64,000 bases of DNA from Tethya wilhelma. Its lineage: Eukaryota > Porifera > Demospongiae > Tethyida > Tethyidae. Position numbers and translations under genes: made by a program. Shown piece by piece: positions 9,335 to 17,874 of this stretch. The notes under the pieces are model-generated. The model was not told the DNA's origin. It saw only the letters and a program-made list of their open reading frames with translations, and ran no database searches. Position 1 is the first letter of the stretch. Every line of letters begins with the position of its first letter. Location: NCBI GenBank assembly GCA_964030475.1, contig CAXIPT010000002.1, positions 6,091,820-6,155,819 of the forward strand. Reading direction: 5' to 3'.

Positions 9335-12300
9335 TCAATCTGTGCTAACACTTTGTCTTTCATCCTCTGGTGCTAGCAGAGGTTCACGATCTTCATCAAA
9401 TTGAACAATTGGTGGGAACTTATCAAGTGGATTTACAGCAACTAAAGGACTGTGTGTGTTAGAAACAACAATTTCTGAGCTTGTAGGCAATGCATGCTCC
9501 CTCTGAATGGCGACTACTGTATCTAATCTGTCTTTGACCATTTTTACATAGCTTAGTATTTTCTTGTATCCATGATAGCCTATTATCCCAAGAAATGTTA
9601 TGAATGCAACTAGTACAGATAGATGCGCTATCAGGCTGTTGAAATTTCTATAATCTTTGTAGACTGTGAATGCTGTTCCAGTACAGAGCACATTAAGGTT
9701 GATCAAAAATGAGCACTCTAAGATGTCTAGAGATCTCTTTTCATATATGCTTGGTCTCAAAATCCATTCAACCAAGAATAGCATCGAACATGCAACGACA
9801 GTGATATAAATGTTTGTTACTTCAATACCCTTGTAGTTCAGAGTTGAAATGGTATACAGTATACACCTCATAAGTAGCAACAATCCAGTCCAAAATCTCC
9901 CACGTTTTGTGTAAGGTCCTGTAAATGTGTCGAAGAAAGGCTTCAGCCTTGCAACCCATGTGAAACATCGCATGTGAGACACTTTCTGTAAGTTCTGTAT
10001 ACAGAAAAGTATGAATGTGAATGGCAGGCATATCAGAGCAAAGACTAGTCCCATGGCAAACAGGGGGATATGTTTTCCATGTAAGAAAATAATATTAGCA
10101 TCTGGTTTCCAGTGCAGTAGTACTTGAGTGTACACACTACCATTGTCACTTTGTGTGTAGTGGCTAATGTTATGAAAATTCATAGTTGAAATGATTGTAC
10201 GTAGCATTTTAGTATAAGAGAGAATTATCAATGTGGCCAAAACTTTGACTCCATTTCTACTAATAAGTTTTGCAAACGATGTGAATTTTTGACTGAGTAT
10301 GATAATGAGACCAGAAAGCATCCACACATAGATAGGGAACAGGAATTGCAACCATGCCTTGGCATACTCATCCATTCCCTTATAGAAGCACACTGGGATA
10401 CCAAGATCAAGGTTGATCCAAGACACAAACAGAAGAAGTGAGTTTGTAAGAATTTTTATATGATAGTACCGAAAGAAAGTAGCTCTATGAACCTGAACAA
10501 TGTTGGCATAAAAAATCAGGCCATTGATTGTTCCTTCAGCAACTGTAAGGTTAAGAAATGTCAGGAAAAATACTAGTGCAATACCAGCTAGAGCAATAAC
10601 CAATATCAATGATAAGTAGCTGTTAGTGCAGTTACGCTTACATTCTGAAGAACCTAAAATCACACTGTAATTTTTTTGACAAGCTCCACAAAGTATACCA
10701 GTTCGATAATTCTGACACTGTGCATCTTGATTAAGGAAATCATCACCAACCATGATATATACTCTTTCTTTTGATGTAGAATAGTCAAATGCAAAGCCAT
10801 CTGATATTAGATATGTCTTACTTCTGTTGGTAGACTTTTCACTATTGTATCCAATCCAAACTGGCTTGGTAGCAACATATGTAGTTATTGTTTTCGCCAT
10901 AATGCTACATGCGATAGTATTTGGATAAAGTATACTAAATATTGAAGAGCAATTGCAAAAATATTTACTCTCTTTTTGCCTCAGTTGAAATCCCACTGGA
11001 CATTTCCTGAGACTAACATTAACATAAAGGTGCTTGTAATATAGAGCGAGACGTTCCACAAAACTTACATCTCCGATTACTCCTACTTTGAGAACAAGTG
11101 TAGCTTGTTGTGCACTCGACATTACAGTGTAACTCACATTCCTACAATAGGTATCATTCAGACTTTGCAATGATTCGTGTTTTCCTATGTGGTATTTATA
11201 ACCATTTGTTTTGTTTTCAAGTGTTGCCTTTATATATCCTGGTACTGTACCATTAAGCTGTCCTACAATAACTAGCGATAAGTTAAATGATTCTCCTGGA
11301 TACACACTTTTCTGGATTCCACCTTCCGGTTCAAAGCATCGGTCTTTATCATTTTTAAGGTTACACAGGCAAACTCGCTGTGGTGGTGAAGTATTACTTG
11401 ATGGAAGTTTTGGTTCAATACGAAAAATTTGTCTGAAAACATCTATGCTCTTTTTTGCATGCCTATGTGTTGGGGACTCTAAAAGAAAACAGTAATCAAT
11501 TGATCCACCATAAACTGCATATCCAGCAATTTGTGCTCTATTATTTTCAAGATAAATATGTATTGTTTTCAGCAATTTTTGGTGCATCAATGTTTGCTTA
11601 TCCAACTGAAAGAAACACATTGGTCTTGATTGTAAACACAGCAATTCTATACATATGCCACCCCCAGCATGTTGTACTTGGTTGTTTTTTATTGTTAAGT
11701 TTGTGTGTGGAGTCAAAAACATAACTGAATCAGAACAAAACAGTATTCCTCCTCCACTTGAGGCGTTATTGTTGAAAATAGAAACATTTCCTGATATGAC
11801 AAAGCTGCTACTGATTCCCATAATACCACTGCAGTTATTGTCATGAATTGAAACATTAGTTAGCCCAACATGTGGACTATCTTGTGCAAAAATCACACTT
11901 TTACCAGAAGGATCTCTCACATAATGTTCGAAGAATTCAGTGTCTTCAATTTCAAGATAAAACTGAGGGGAAGGATGATGCAGATACACCAGTGTAAGGT
12001 AATTTGTAAAGTGAAGAGCAGCACCACCAGGAGTTTCTTTTGTAACAACTGTGTTGTGGCGAAAGGTGCAATTTCTTACTATGATTAATCCTACATTACA
12101 GTGGGTTAAGGTATCCTTTGCGTTTATGTACAGTCCACCGCCGATTTTGGTTGCTTCGTTACCTTCAAATGTTGTATTTGTGAACAGCAAGAGAGGGTAA
12201 GCATGGTTAGTGTAATTACTGCACGCATGGTTCATTGCATGCTTGACGACTTCTTCGATAACTACAAAAGTTCCACCACCAGTTACAGCTCTACCATGTT

Positions 12301-13231
12301 TAATGAGACTGTTTTTGATGTGGATAGGGCTTACTAAATTCTTTGCGTAATGAAAAAGTGCGATTGCCAAATTTCCACCAGATTTACCTTCATTTCCATC
12401 TAAAACAACATTATCTATCGAAACATTGGTGTTGCTACATTTTGTAAGGATCACCAAACCTGAAGCAAGGCTGATAATACTATAATGACTTCGATGAGCT
12501 GTTCTGCTTTGTTTGTTAGCATTGCTGGAAAACCGTGAATCTTTTACGAAGAGATTTCTGGTTTGATTATTACATTTGTTAATAACAAATGCATTCCCAC
12601 CATAATAAAAATGTTGCACTGTAGCGTTAGCTGCATACGAAAAAGTAGAGTTGCAAATTGTCAAGTGTCCCTCAAAGTCATTATAGTATATGTTTTGACT
12701 GCGAGAGTACGAGATATCCACATTGATCAGAGAATGATCTCTAGCATCATTACACCCTAAAGCTGTATGTACATCACCATGTCCATCAAAATTCATTGTC
12801 TGTCCACAATTGTAGATCTTCAGATTTTCAATATGTAGTCTGGCAACATTAATAAATTCAAAACCAGCATTTTTACTGTCCATACAATCAATTGTACTAT
12901 TTCCCTTGTTACCTATCATTCTCAGATCAGCGACATTAGCAATGGAGACTCTAGAATCATGAGTGAACAACCCACTGAGAAAATGAAATGTTGTGTTTGA
13001 TTTGAAATATTCCTCTTGTTTTTCTACATAAAATGCTAAGCTTCTACACATTGATTTACTATTGAGAGTGTACGCAATTGTACAAGAATCATTGTCACCA
13101 TCTGGATGCACATAGTAGTTGCATTCTGTTTCAAGTTCAACAAGTTGACAATCATTAGCATACACTAATCCAGAAGCAAACATAGCAGCCACAATGAGAC
13201 TAAGTCGTACTATTGAAGCAGTTACTCCCAT
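9335..13231 (-). CDS. Family A receptor-like protein, second intact minus-strand copy
   Basis: Uninterrupted 1,298-codon frame. Signal peptide MGVTASIVRLSLIVAAMFAS at residues 1-25, then the family opening CQLVELETECNYYVHPDGDN. The ectodomain (to about 850) has diverged clearly from the 4400-8272 copy, whereas the membrane half is nearly identical. The juxtamembrane module reads TGILCGACQ..YSVILGSSECKRNC. About 9-10 membrane segments follow from about 865 to 1220, including NLTVAEGTINGLIFYANI and SWINLDLGIPVCFY. The tail ends with FDEDREPLLAPEDERQ, keeping the dileucine signal. A TATA-like box lies 72 bp upstream. Intact and plausibly expressed. Function unknown; the variable ectodomain on a conserved membrane anchor fits a recognition protein, which is inference. 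Confidence 0.9.
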   Translation of the reverse strand: MGVTASIVRLSLIVAAMFASGLVYANDCQLVELETECNYYVHPDGDNDSCTIAYTLNSKSMCRSLAFYVEKQEEYFKSNTTFHFLSGLFTHDSRVSIANVADLRMIGNKGNSTIDCMDSKNAGFEFINVARLHIENLKIYNCGQTMNFDGHGDVHTALGCNDARDHSLINVDISYSRSQNIYYNDFEGHLTICNSTFSYAANATVQHFYYGGNAFVINKCNNQTRNLFVKDSRFSSNANKQSRTAHRSHYSIISLASGLVILTKCSNTNVSIDNVVLDGNEGKSGGNLAIALFHYAKNLVSPIHIKNSLIKHGRAVTGGGTFVVIEEVVKHAMNHACSNYTNHAYPLLLFTNTTFEGNEATKIGGGLYINAKDTLTHCNVGLIIVRNCTFRHNTVVTKETPGGAALHFTNYLTLVYLHHPSPQFYLEIEDTEFFEHYVRDPSGKSVIFAQDSPHVGLTNVSIHDNNCSGIMGISSSFVISGNVSIFNNNASSGGGILFCSDSVMFLTPHTNLTIKNNQVQHAGGGICIELLCLQSRPMCFFQLDKQTLMHQKLLKTIHIYLENNRAQIAGYAVYGGSIDYCFLLESPTHRHAKKSIDVFRQIFRIEPKLPSSNTSPPQRVCLCNLKNDKDRCFEPEGGIQKSVYPGESFNLSLVIVGQLNGTVPGYIKATLENKTNGYKYHIGKHESLQSLNDTYCRNVSYTVMSSAQQATLVLKVGVIGDVSFVERLALYYKHLYVNVSLRKCPVGFQLRQKESKYFCNCSSIFSILYPNTIACSIMAKTITTYVATKPVWIGYNSEKSTNRSKTYLISDGFAFDYSTSKERVYIMVGDDFLNQDAQCQNYRTGILCGACQKNYSVILGSSECKRNCTNSYLSLILVIALAGIALVFFLTFLNLTVAEGTINGLIFYANIVQVHRATFFRYYHIKILTNSLLLFVSWINLDLGIPVCFYKGMDEYAKAWLQFLFPIYVWMLSGLIIILSQKFTSFAKLISRNGVKVLATLIILSYTKMLRTIISTMNFHNISHYTQSDNGSVYTQVLLHWKPDANIIFLHGKHIPLFAMGLVFALICLPFTFILFCIQNLQKVSHMRCFTWVARLKPFFDTFTGPYTKRGRFWTGLLLLMRCILYTISTLNYKGIEVTNIYITVVACSMLFLVEWILRPSIYEKRSLDILECSFLINLNVLCTGTAFTVYKDYRNFNSLIAHLSVLVAFITFLGIIGYHGYKKILSYVKMVKDRLDTVVAIQREHALPTSSEIVVSNTHSPLVAVNPLDKFPPIVQFDEDREPLLAPEDERQSVSTD

Positions 13232-13302
13232 TTTGACTCAATGATAATCGGAATATGGACAACTTTTACTCGATCACTGTGTGAATATTGATTAAGATCT
13301 TC

Positions 13303-13311
13303 ATTTATATA
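13303..13311 (-). promoter_or_regulatory. TATA-like box of family A gene 9335-13231
   Basis: TATATAAAT on the minus strand, 72 bp upstream of the ATG, followed by GAAGATCTTA, matching the AAGATCTT word of the other two copies. Confidence 0.6.
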
Positions 13312-14149
13312 TGTAGCATGAAGTTGAGATAATTTGGGGAAATTTTTTCCCCTAAATTTTTAGGCTTTAGAAAACTGTGAATCCAAGTCGTGTGAATTTA
13401 AAGTTCATGTTGGAGTCATAACATGGGTTATTCCAAGAGTTTTGTATGACAAATAAATTACTTTAGTTTACTCATTGACAACTATGGAATAAACCACCTT
13501 TGGGGCAAAAACAAAATAAAAAAACAAAAACTAGAAAACAAAGCTATATATATATTCAGGAAGTAATCCATGCATTCATAGTGTAAAAAGTTAATTATAC
13601 TATAATTGTTAATTGTACACATCAACAAACACTTTCTAAAATCTCAAGTGTGTACACAACAGATTCAGAATTATTTTTCCCAAAATCATTAAACTTCTCC
13701 CAAAAATATTTTCCCCATTATATCTCAAGTTGTTACTAAGTAATAAATTATTAGGTCTTTGATTCTCAAAAAAATTATTATATGCACGAAAATGTACAGT
13801 ACTGCTGTACTGTACATTTTCGTGCAAATAATATATCAATCAAGTTGGACCAGTTCATTGAACTTCATATTATTCATTCTACCTATTTTTGGATGTAGCT
13901 TCATTTTTTCTTTATTCCTGCAATAAAGAAAACATTGCTTATCATCCAAACAGGCATGATGAACTGTTGTAAAAGTTCAATTAATCTTCACTGATTTAGA
14001 CAAGAGATAAATTATCAGCTAGTGAAAAGGTCATCAAGATTTAACAAAAACTGTGCCTGTACATCATTGATACTGTTAAGAGCAATACAATAATTAAAAC
14101 TCAACCAGACAGTTCAATCTGCATACTTTCATATTAAAGCTATAGATGT
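13312..14149. other. Intergenic with one perfect hairpin
   Basis: AT-rich with no coding potential. It contains a short AT microsatellite near 13,542 and the hairpin listed separately. Confidence 0.6.
13784..13825. repeat. Perfect 19-bp hairpin
   Basis: GCACGAAAATGTACAGTAC at 13784-13802 and its exact reverse complement at 13807-13825, separated by TGCT. No gene reads through it. It could be a small foldback element or a structured RNA; there is no direct evidence of transcription. Confidence 0.8.
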
Positions 14150-15298
14150 TCAGTAAACCATCGTAGAATTTGCCCAGGTAATCGTGCCTTTCTTCTTGGT
14201 GAGATCCCATGTCACATAGGTCCCAGATTTGAAATGCCTCTCGACTGTATTCCCTTTCTGTACAGCAGGTCCCATGGGGACACCAAGAGGTTTACTGAAC
14301 TGCTCATCCCACCCATTACAACCAAGAATAGCTCCCTTCTCCACTCCCAGTAGGAACATGGCAATCTCAGTGTCTGAACATCTTGACTTTGTGCTTGTGC
14401 AATCACCATTGATGAGATCACCAGTCATGACGTAGACATATCGATATTTCTCGAGACCTTTTTGAATATTATGAGCGAAACTAATTGGTGTCTTTATCTC
14501 ATCTAGCTTCATTCGTACATTCTGAGTTGTATTTGAGAACACAACACCAGTTGGTCCAAATGTTTTGTGAAGAGCTTCCAATACCTTAGGTTTGGCAACA
14601 TTGTACTTCGTAGCAGTATCATTGGGTATTATTCCACAAGAGATATTCCATGTATCTTTACCTGAAGAACCATACTCACAGATTTGCCAGAATGAGCCAG
14701 TTTCATTCCACTCGGCCTGCACACCTGACTTGTCATCAAACAATCCATCTACATAACCTGAGTCTTTGAGATTTTGTACAAAATCTGTCCACATATCTTG
14801 ACCGACTTGTTGACTGAAATCAAAAACATTGACATTTGGCATACCATTGTCATTCTTAAAAGCCACTAGTTTTCCCTTAATATCTTTCATATCAGCATCA
14901 GTCTTCATAAACTTCCCATGTAGCTCAAGGAAAGGAAAGTCATAGAGTGTGTTGAGGTAAAAGACTGCAGCCAGTTTGGGATTAGCTGTCTTTGCTCGTT
15001 TGATGGTTTGAAGCTGATAATTGTCAGCTCCACAAGAAGGTTGACAGGGTACTGGAGGTTTCTTTGTAAGGTTAGCATAGCACTCATACCAACAAGGTCC
15101 TTCCCATTTCTCAATGACAATGAGTCGCATCTTTGCCAACATCTGGATGTTCTCTTCTGATCTCTGTTTACAGTTGACTCCTCCAAAGTAGCCAACAGGA
15201 ATGGTGTCCAGAGAGAGATCAGGAGGTGTAACGGCTGTGGATTCTCCAAAAAAGCATACAAGAGTGAGCAAAGCAACCAGAATACCAATAAACTTCAT
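14150..15298 (-). CDS. Secreted putative glycoside-hydrolase-like protein (382 aa)
   Basis: Open frame without introns. The in-frame ATG at 15298 begins MKFIGILVALLTLVCFFGES, a clean signal peptide, so it is preferred over the upstream ATG at 15349. The mature protein starts near VTPPDLSLDTIPVGYFGGVNC. Motifs LAAVFYLNT, NVFDFSQQ..QDMWTDF and YVDGLFDDKS resemble a TIM-barrel putative glycoside hydrolase of the GHL15 type, with the paired Asp of GLFDDKS as candidate catalytic acids. The C-terminus has IAMFLLGVEKGAILGCNGWDEQF. About eight cysteines and several N-glycosylation sites agree with secretion. It lies between receptor genes and faces a near-identical copy at 16222-17367. Enzyme activity and substrate are not shown by the sequence; the family assignment is from motif memory only. 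Confidence 0.8.
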   Translation of the reverse strand: MKFIGILVALLTLVCFFGESTAVTPPDLSLDTIPVGYFGGVNCKQRSEENIQMLAKMRLIVIEKWEGPCWYECYANLTKKPPVPCQPSCGADNYQLQTIKRAKTANPKLAAVFYLNTLYDFPFLELHGKFMKTDADMKDIKGKLVAFKNDNGMPNVNVFDFSQQVGQDMWTDFVQNLKDSGYVDGLFDDKSGVQAEWNETGSFWQICEYGSSGKDTWNISCGIIPNDTATKYNVAKPKVLEALHKTFGPTGVVFSNTTQNVRMKLDEIKTPISFAHNIQKGLEKYRYVYVMTGDLINGDCTSTKSRCSDTEIAMFLLGVEKGAILGCNGWDEQFSKPLGVPMGPAVQKGNTVERHFKSGTYVTWDLTKKKGTITWANSTMVY

Positions 15299-15595
15299 TC
15301 TGCCTAGTTTGTAAAATTGTCGAATCCTAGTAAAAGAATTTCTTTTCAACTAGCTATAATAATGAAATCTCAAACTATCAATTAAGGCTATACTAAAGAC
15401 ATGTGATACACATCTTTTTCTTATTCATAACCAGACAATGCTGATGAATATAGTCTAAAGGCTGTAACATTTTGTACAAGAAAATTCACATCTGCTTTTG
15501 CTCTGCTCTCTCTTTTGACCAAGACAAGTGAACAACAAAAAAATAATTCAAGCAAGCACAAAGACTGTTACAATTCAATAAAGTGGTTACTCAGG

Positions 15596-15905
15596 CTAGA
15601 AGATTTTTCTTGTCTTCTTGGTGAGATCCCATGTCACATAAGTCACTGATTTGAAATGCCTCTCAACTGTATTTCCTTTCTGTACAGCTGGTCCCATGGG
15701 GTCACCAAGAGGTTTGCTGAACTGTTCATCCCAACCGTCACAACCAAGAATAGCTCCTTTCTCAACTCCCAGTAAGAACATGGCAATCTGATCAACAGAA
15801 CATGATGAAGTTGTGTTAGTACAGTCACCTCCAATAAGGTTGTAAGTTCCAATGTAACAGTAGGGAGTTCTGTGAAGTTGGTCTTTTAAAGCAAACTGTA
15901 ATGAT
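15596..15905 (-). pseudogene. C-terminal remnant of glycoside-hydrolase-like gene (third)
   Basis: On the minus strand this matches the last ~100 codons of the genes at 14150-15298 and 16222-17367 (from the region of SFAEYIKSSLKTYRY through LLGVEKGAILGCDGWDEQF and RHFKS.TYVTWDLTKK), with frame changes near 15,850 and an altered terminus. It has no start or signal peptide. It lies between the two full copies, so it is debris of the inversion or duplication that made the pair. Confidence 0.8.
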
Positions 15906-16221
15906 GAAATCTAATAGGAATCCTTGGGAGGGTCCCGTGCCTTAATGTACCTGAGGTGTGGGCAAAATCTTTAAGTTAAACCGATCGAGTATATAGCGTA
16001 GGATAATTATTACTTTTGATGTACATGCAATTTTAAATTGTTGTGTTGCATCGACCAAAGGAAAACATGTAACTATGTTATTCATGAATTTACAGGTGTG
16101 CAGAGTTATGAATACTGATATGGAATCACATGACTGGTTGTGGCACTCTATAGCAGAGGATGTGTAACCAGTGTCTCATTGTTAAGCCTGCTTGAAATCT
16201 TTAGTTAGCATATACGCAAAC
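15906..16221. other. Intergenic, upstream of the plus-strand hydrolase-like gene
   Basis: No coding potential or clear repeat seen. Any promoter of the gene at 16222 should be here; no convincing TATA box was found. Confidence 0.5.
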
Positions 16222-17367
16222 ATGAAGGCTTTGGTGGTTACTTTCAGTGTCTTGCTGACCACAATATGGTTGTTCGGAGAGTCCACAGCCGTCACACCTC
16301 CTGATCTCTCACTGGACACCATTCCTGTTGGCTACTTTGGAGGAGTCAACTGTAAACAGAGATCAGAAGAGAACATCCAGATGTTGGCAAAGATGCGACT
16401 CATTGTCATTGAGAAATGGGAAGGACCTTGTTGGTACGAGTGCTATGCTAACCTTACAAAGAAACCTCCAGTACCCTGTCAACCTTCTTGTGGAGCTGAC
16501 AATTATCAGCTTCAAACCATCAAACGGGCAAAGACAGCTAATCCCAAACTGGCTGCAGTCTTTTACCTCAACACACTCTATGACTTTCCTTTCCTTGAGC
16601 TACATGGGAAGTTCATGAAGGCTGATGCTGATATGAAGGACGTTAAGGGAAATCTAGTTGCTTTCAAGAATGACAATGGTATGCCAAATATCAACGTTTT
16701 TGATTTCAGTCAACAAATTGGTCGTGATATGTGGACAGATTTTGTACAAAATCTCAAAGACTCAGGTTATGTAGATGGGCTGTTTGATGACAAATCCAAT
16801 ATTCTTGCTCAGTGGAATGAAACAGGATCCTTTTGGCAAATCTGTGAGTGGGGTAATGGTAGAGGCACATGGGATATTTCATGTGGGATAATATCCAATG
16901 AAACAGCAATGAAATATAATGCCGGTAAACCAAAGGTCTTGGAAGCTCTCCACAAAACATTTGGACCAACAGGAGTTGTATTTTTCAACACAACAGAAAT
17001 GGGACACATGAAACTTAGTGACATCAAGACACCATTGAGTTTTGCTGAATACATTAAGTCTTCTCTAAAGACCTATCGATACTGCTGGATCCAAACCAGT
17101 GACCTTATTGATGGAGACTGTACTAGCACACAGTCAAGATGTTCTGACGACCAGATCGCCATGTTTCTACTGGGGGTGGAGAAGGGAGCTATTCTTGGTT
17201 GTAATGGGTGGGATGAACAGTTCAGTAAACCTCTTGGTGACCCCATGGGACCAGCTGTACAGAAAGGGAATACAGTCGAGAGGCATTTTAAGTCCGGGAC
17301 CTATGTGACGTGGGATCTTACCAAGAAGAAGGGAGAAATTGTTTGGGCAAAGCCTCCAGTTGTTTGA
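16222..17367 (+). CDS. Secreted putative glycoside-hydrolase-like protein (381 aa), inverted paralogue
   Basis: Start chosen at 16222 (MKALVVTFSVLLTTIWLFGE, a signal peptide); an in-frame ATG lies 30 bp upstream. The protein aligns end to end with 14150-15298. The stretch from VTPPDLSLDT to the ELHGKFMK region is nearly identical, while the middle (around QWNETGSFWQICEWG and KYNAGKPKVLEALH) and the signal peptide are more diverged. It retains NVFDFSQQ, YVDGLFDDKS and GVEKGAILGCNGWDEQF. Intronless. Opposite orientation to its twin, with a solo remnant between. Same tentative GHL15-like assignment; substrate unknown. Confidence 0.8.
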   Translation: MKALVVTFSVLLTTIWLFGESTAVTPPDLSLDTIPVGYFGGVNCKQRSEENIQMLAKMRLIVIEKWEGPCWYECYANLTKKPPVPCQPSCGADNYQLQTIKRAKTANPKLAAVFYLNTLYDFPFLELHGKFMKADADMKDVKGNLVAFKNDNGMPNINVFDFSQQIGRDMWTDFVQNLKDSGYVDGLFDDKSNILAQWNETGSFWQICEWGNGRGTWDISCGIISNETAMKYNAGKPKVLEALHKTFGPTGVVFFNTTEMGHMKLSDIKTPLSFAEYIKSSLKTYRYCWIQTSDLIDGDCTSTQSRCSDDQIAMFLLGVEKGAILGCNGWDEQFSKPLGDPMGPAVQKGNTVERHFKSGTYVTWDLTKKKGEIVWAKPPVV

Positions 17368-17874
17368 ATTATGAAGGCTAAACAAGTTTGGGAAAAATAC
17401 ATAAAGTTACAGCCATGCACTATACTTAGTCTAACAGTGACTGTTTAGATAGTTTATTTGTTTGGTAATTTTTTTAGCTGTGATAAAATAACATCTACAA
17501 TGTTCTTTGTCTTTTACGGTTATTGAAAGTTCAACATTTAATGACAAAAATAAAACTTTAAATAACAAAAATAACATTGAAAATGTTTCAGAAAACCTCA
17601 CTAAGATTATCATAATGTGGTTGCCATTGGATGCTGAGACGTCATTGATCATGCACATTCAGTAAAAGTCACATGTATACATTGGGTATACAAAAGTTTT
17701 TGATAACATTCTTGATTAGTGTATGAATGATATTAAATAAGCATGGATAAACAAAAACTCTCATGACAATAACAAGTCAGAGCGCATTCATTATGCATAC
17801 ACACATGCATTGAGTATCAAAGTATCAACATATAATGTGTTACGAGTGCTTGCTTAAAGTTATAGTATAATATT
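17368..17874. other. Intergenic between hydrolase-like gene and family A gene
   Basis: AT-rich, with AATAAA-like words near 17,550 that could serve as the polyadenylation signal of the upstream gene. No other feature seen. Confidence 0.5.
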
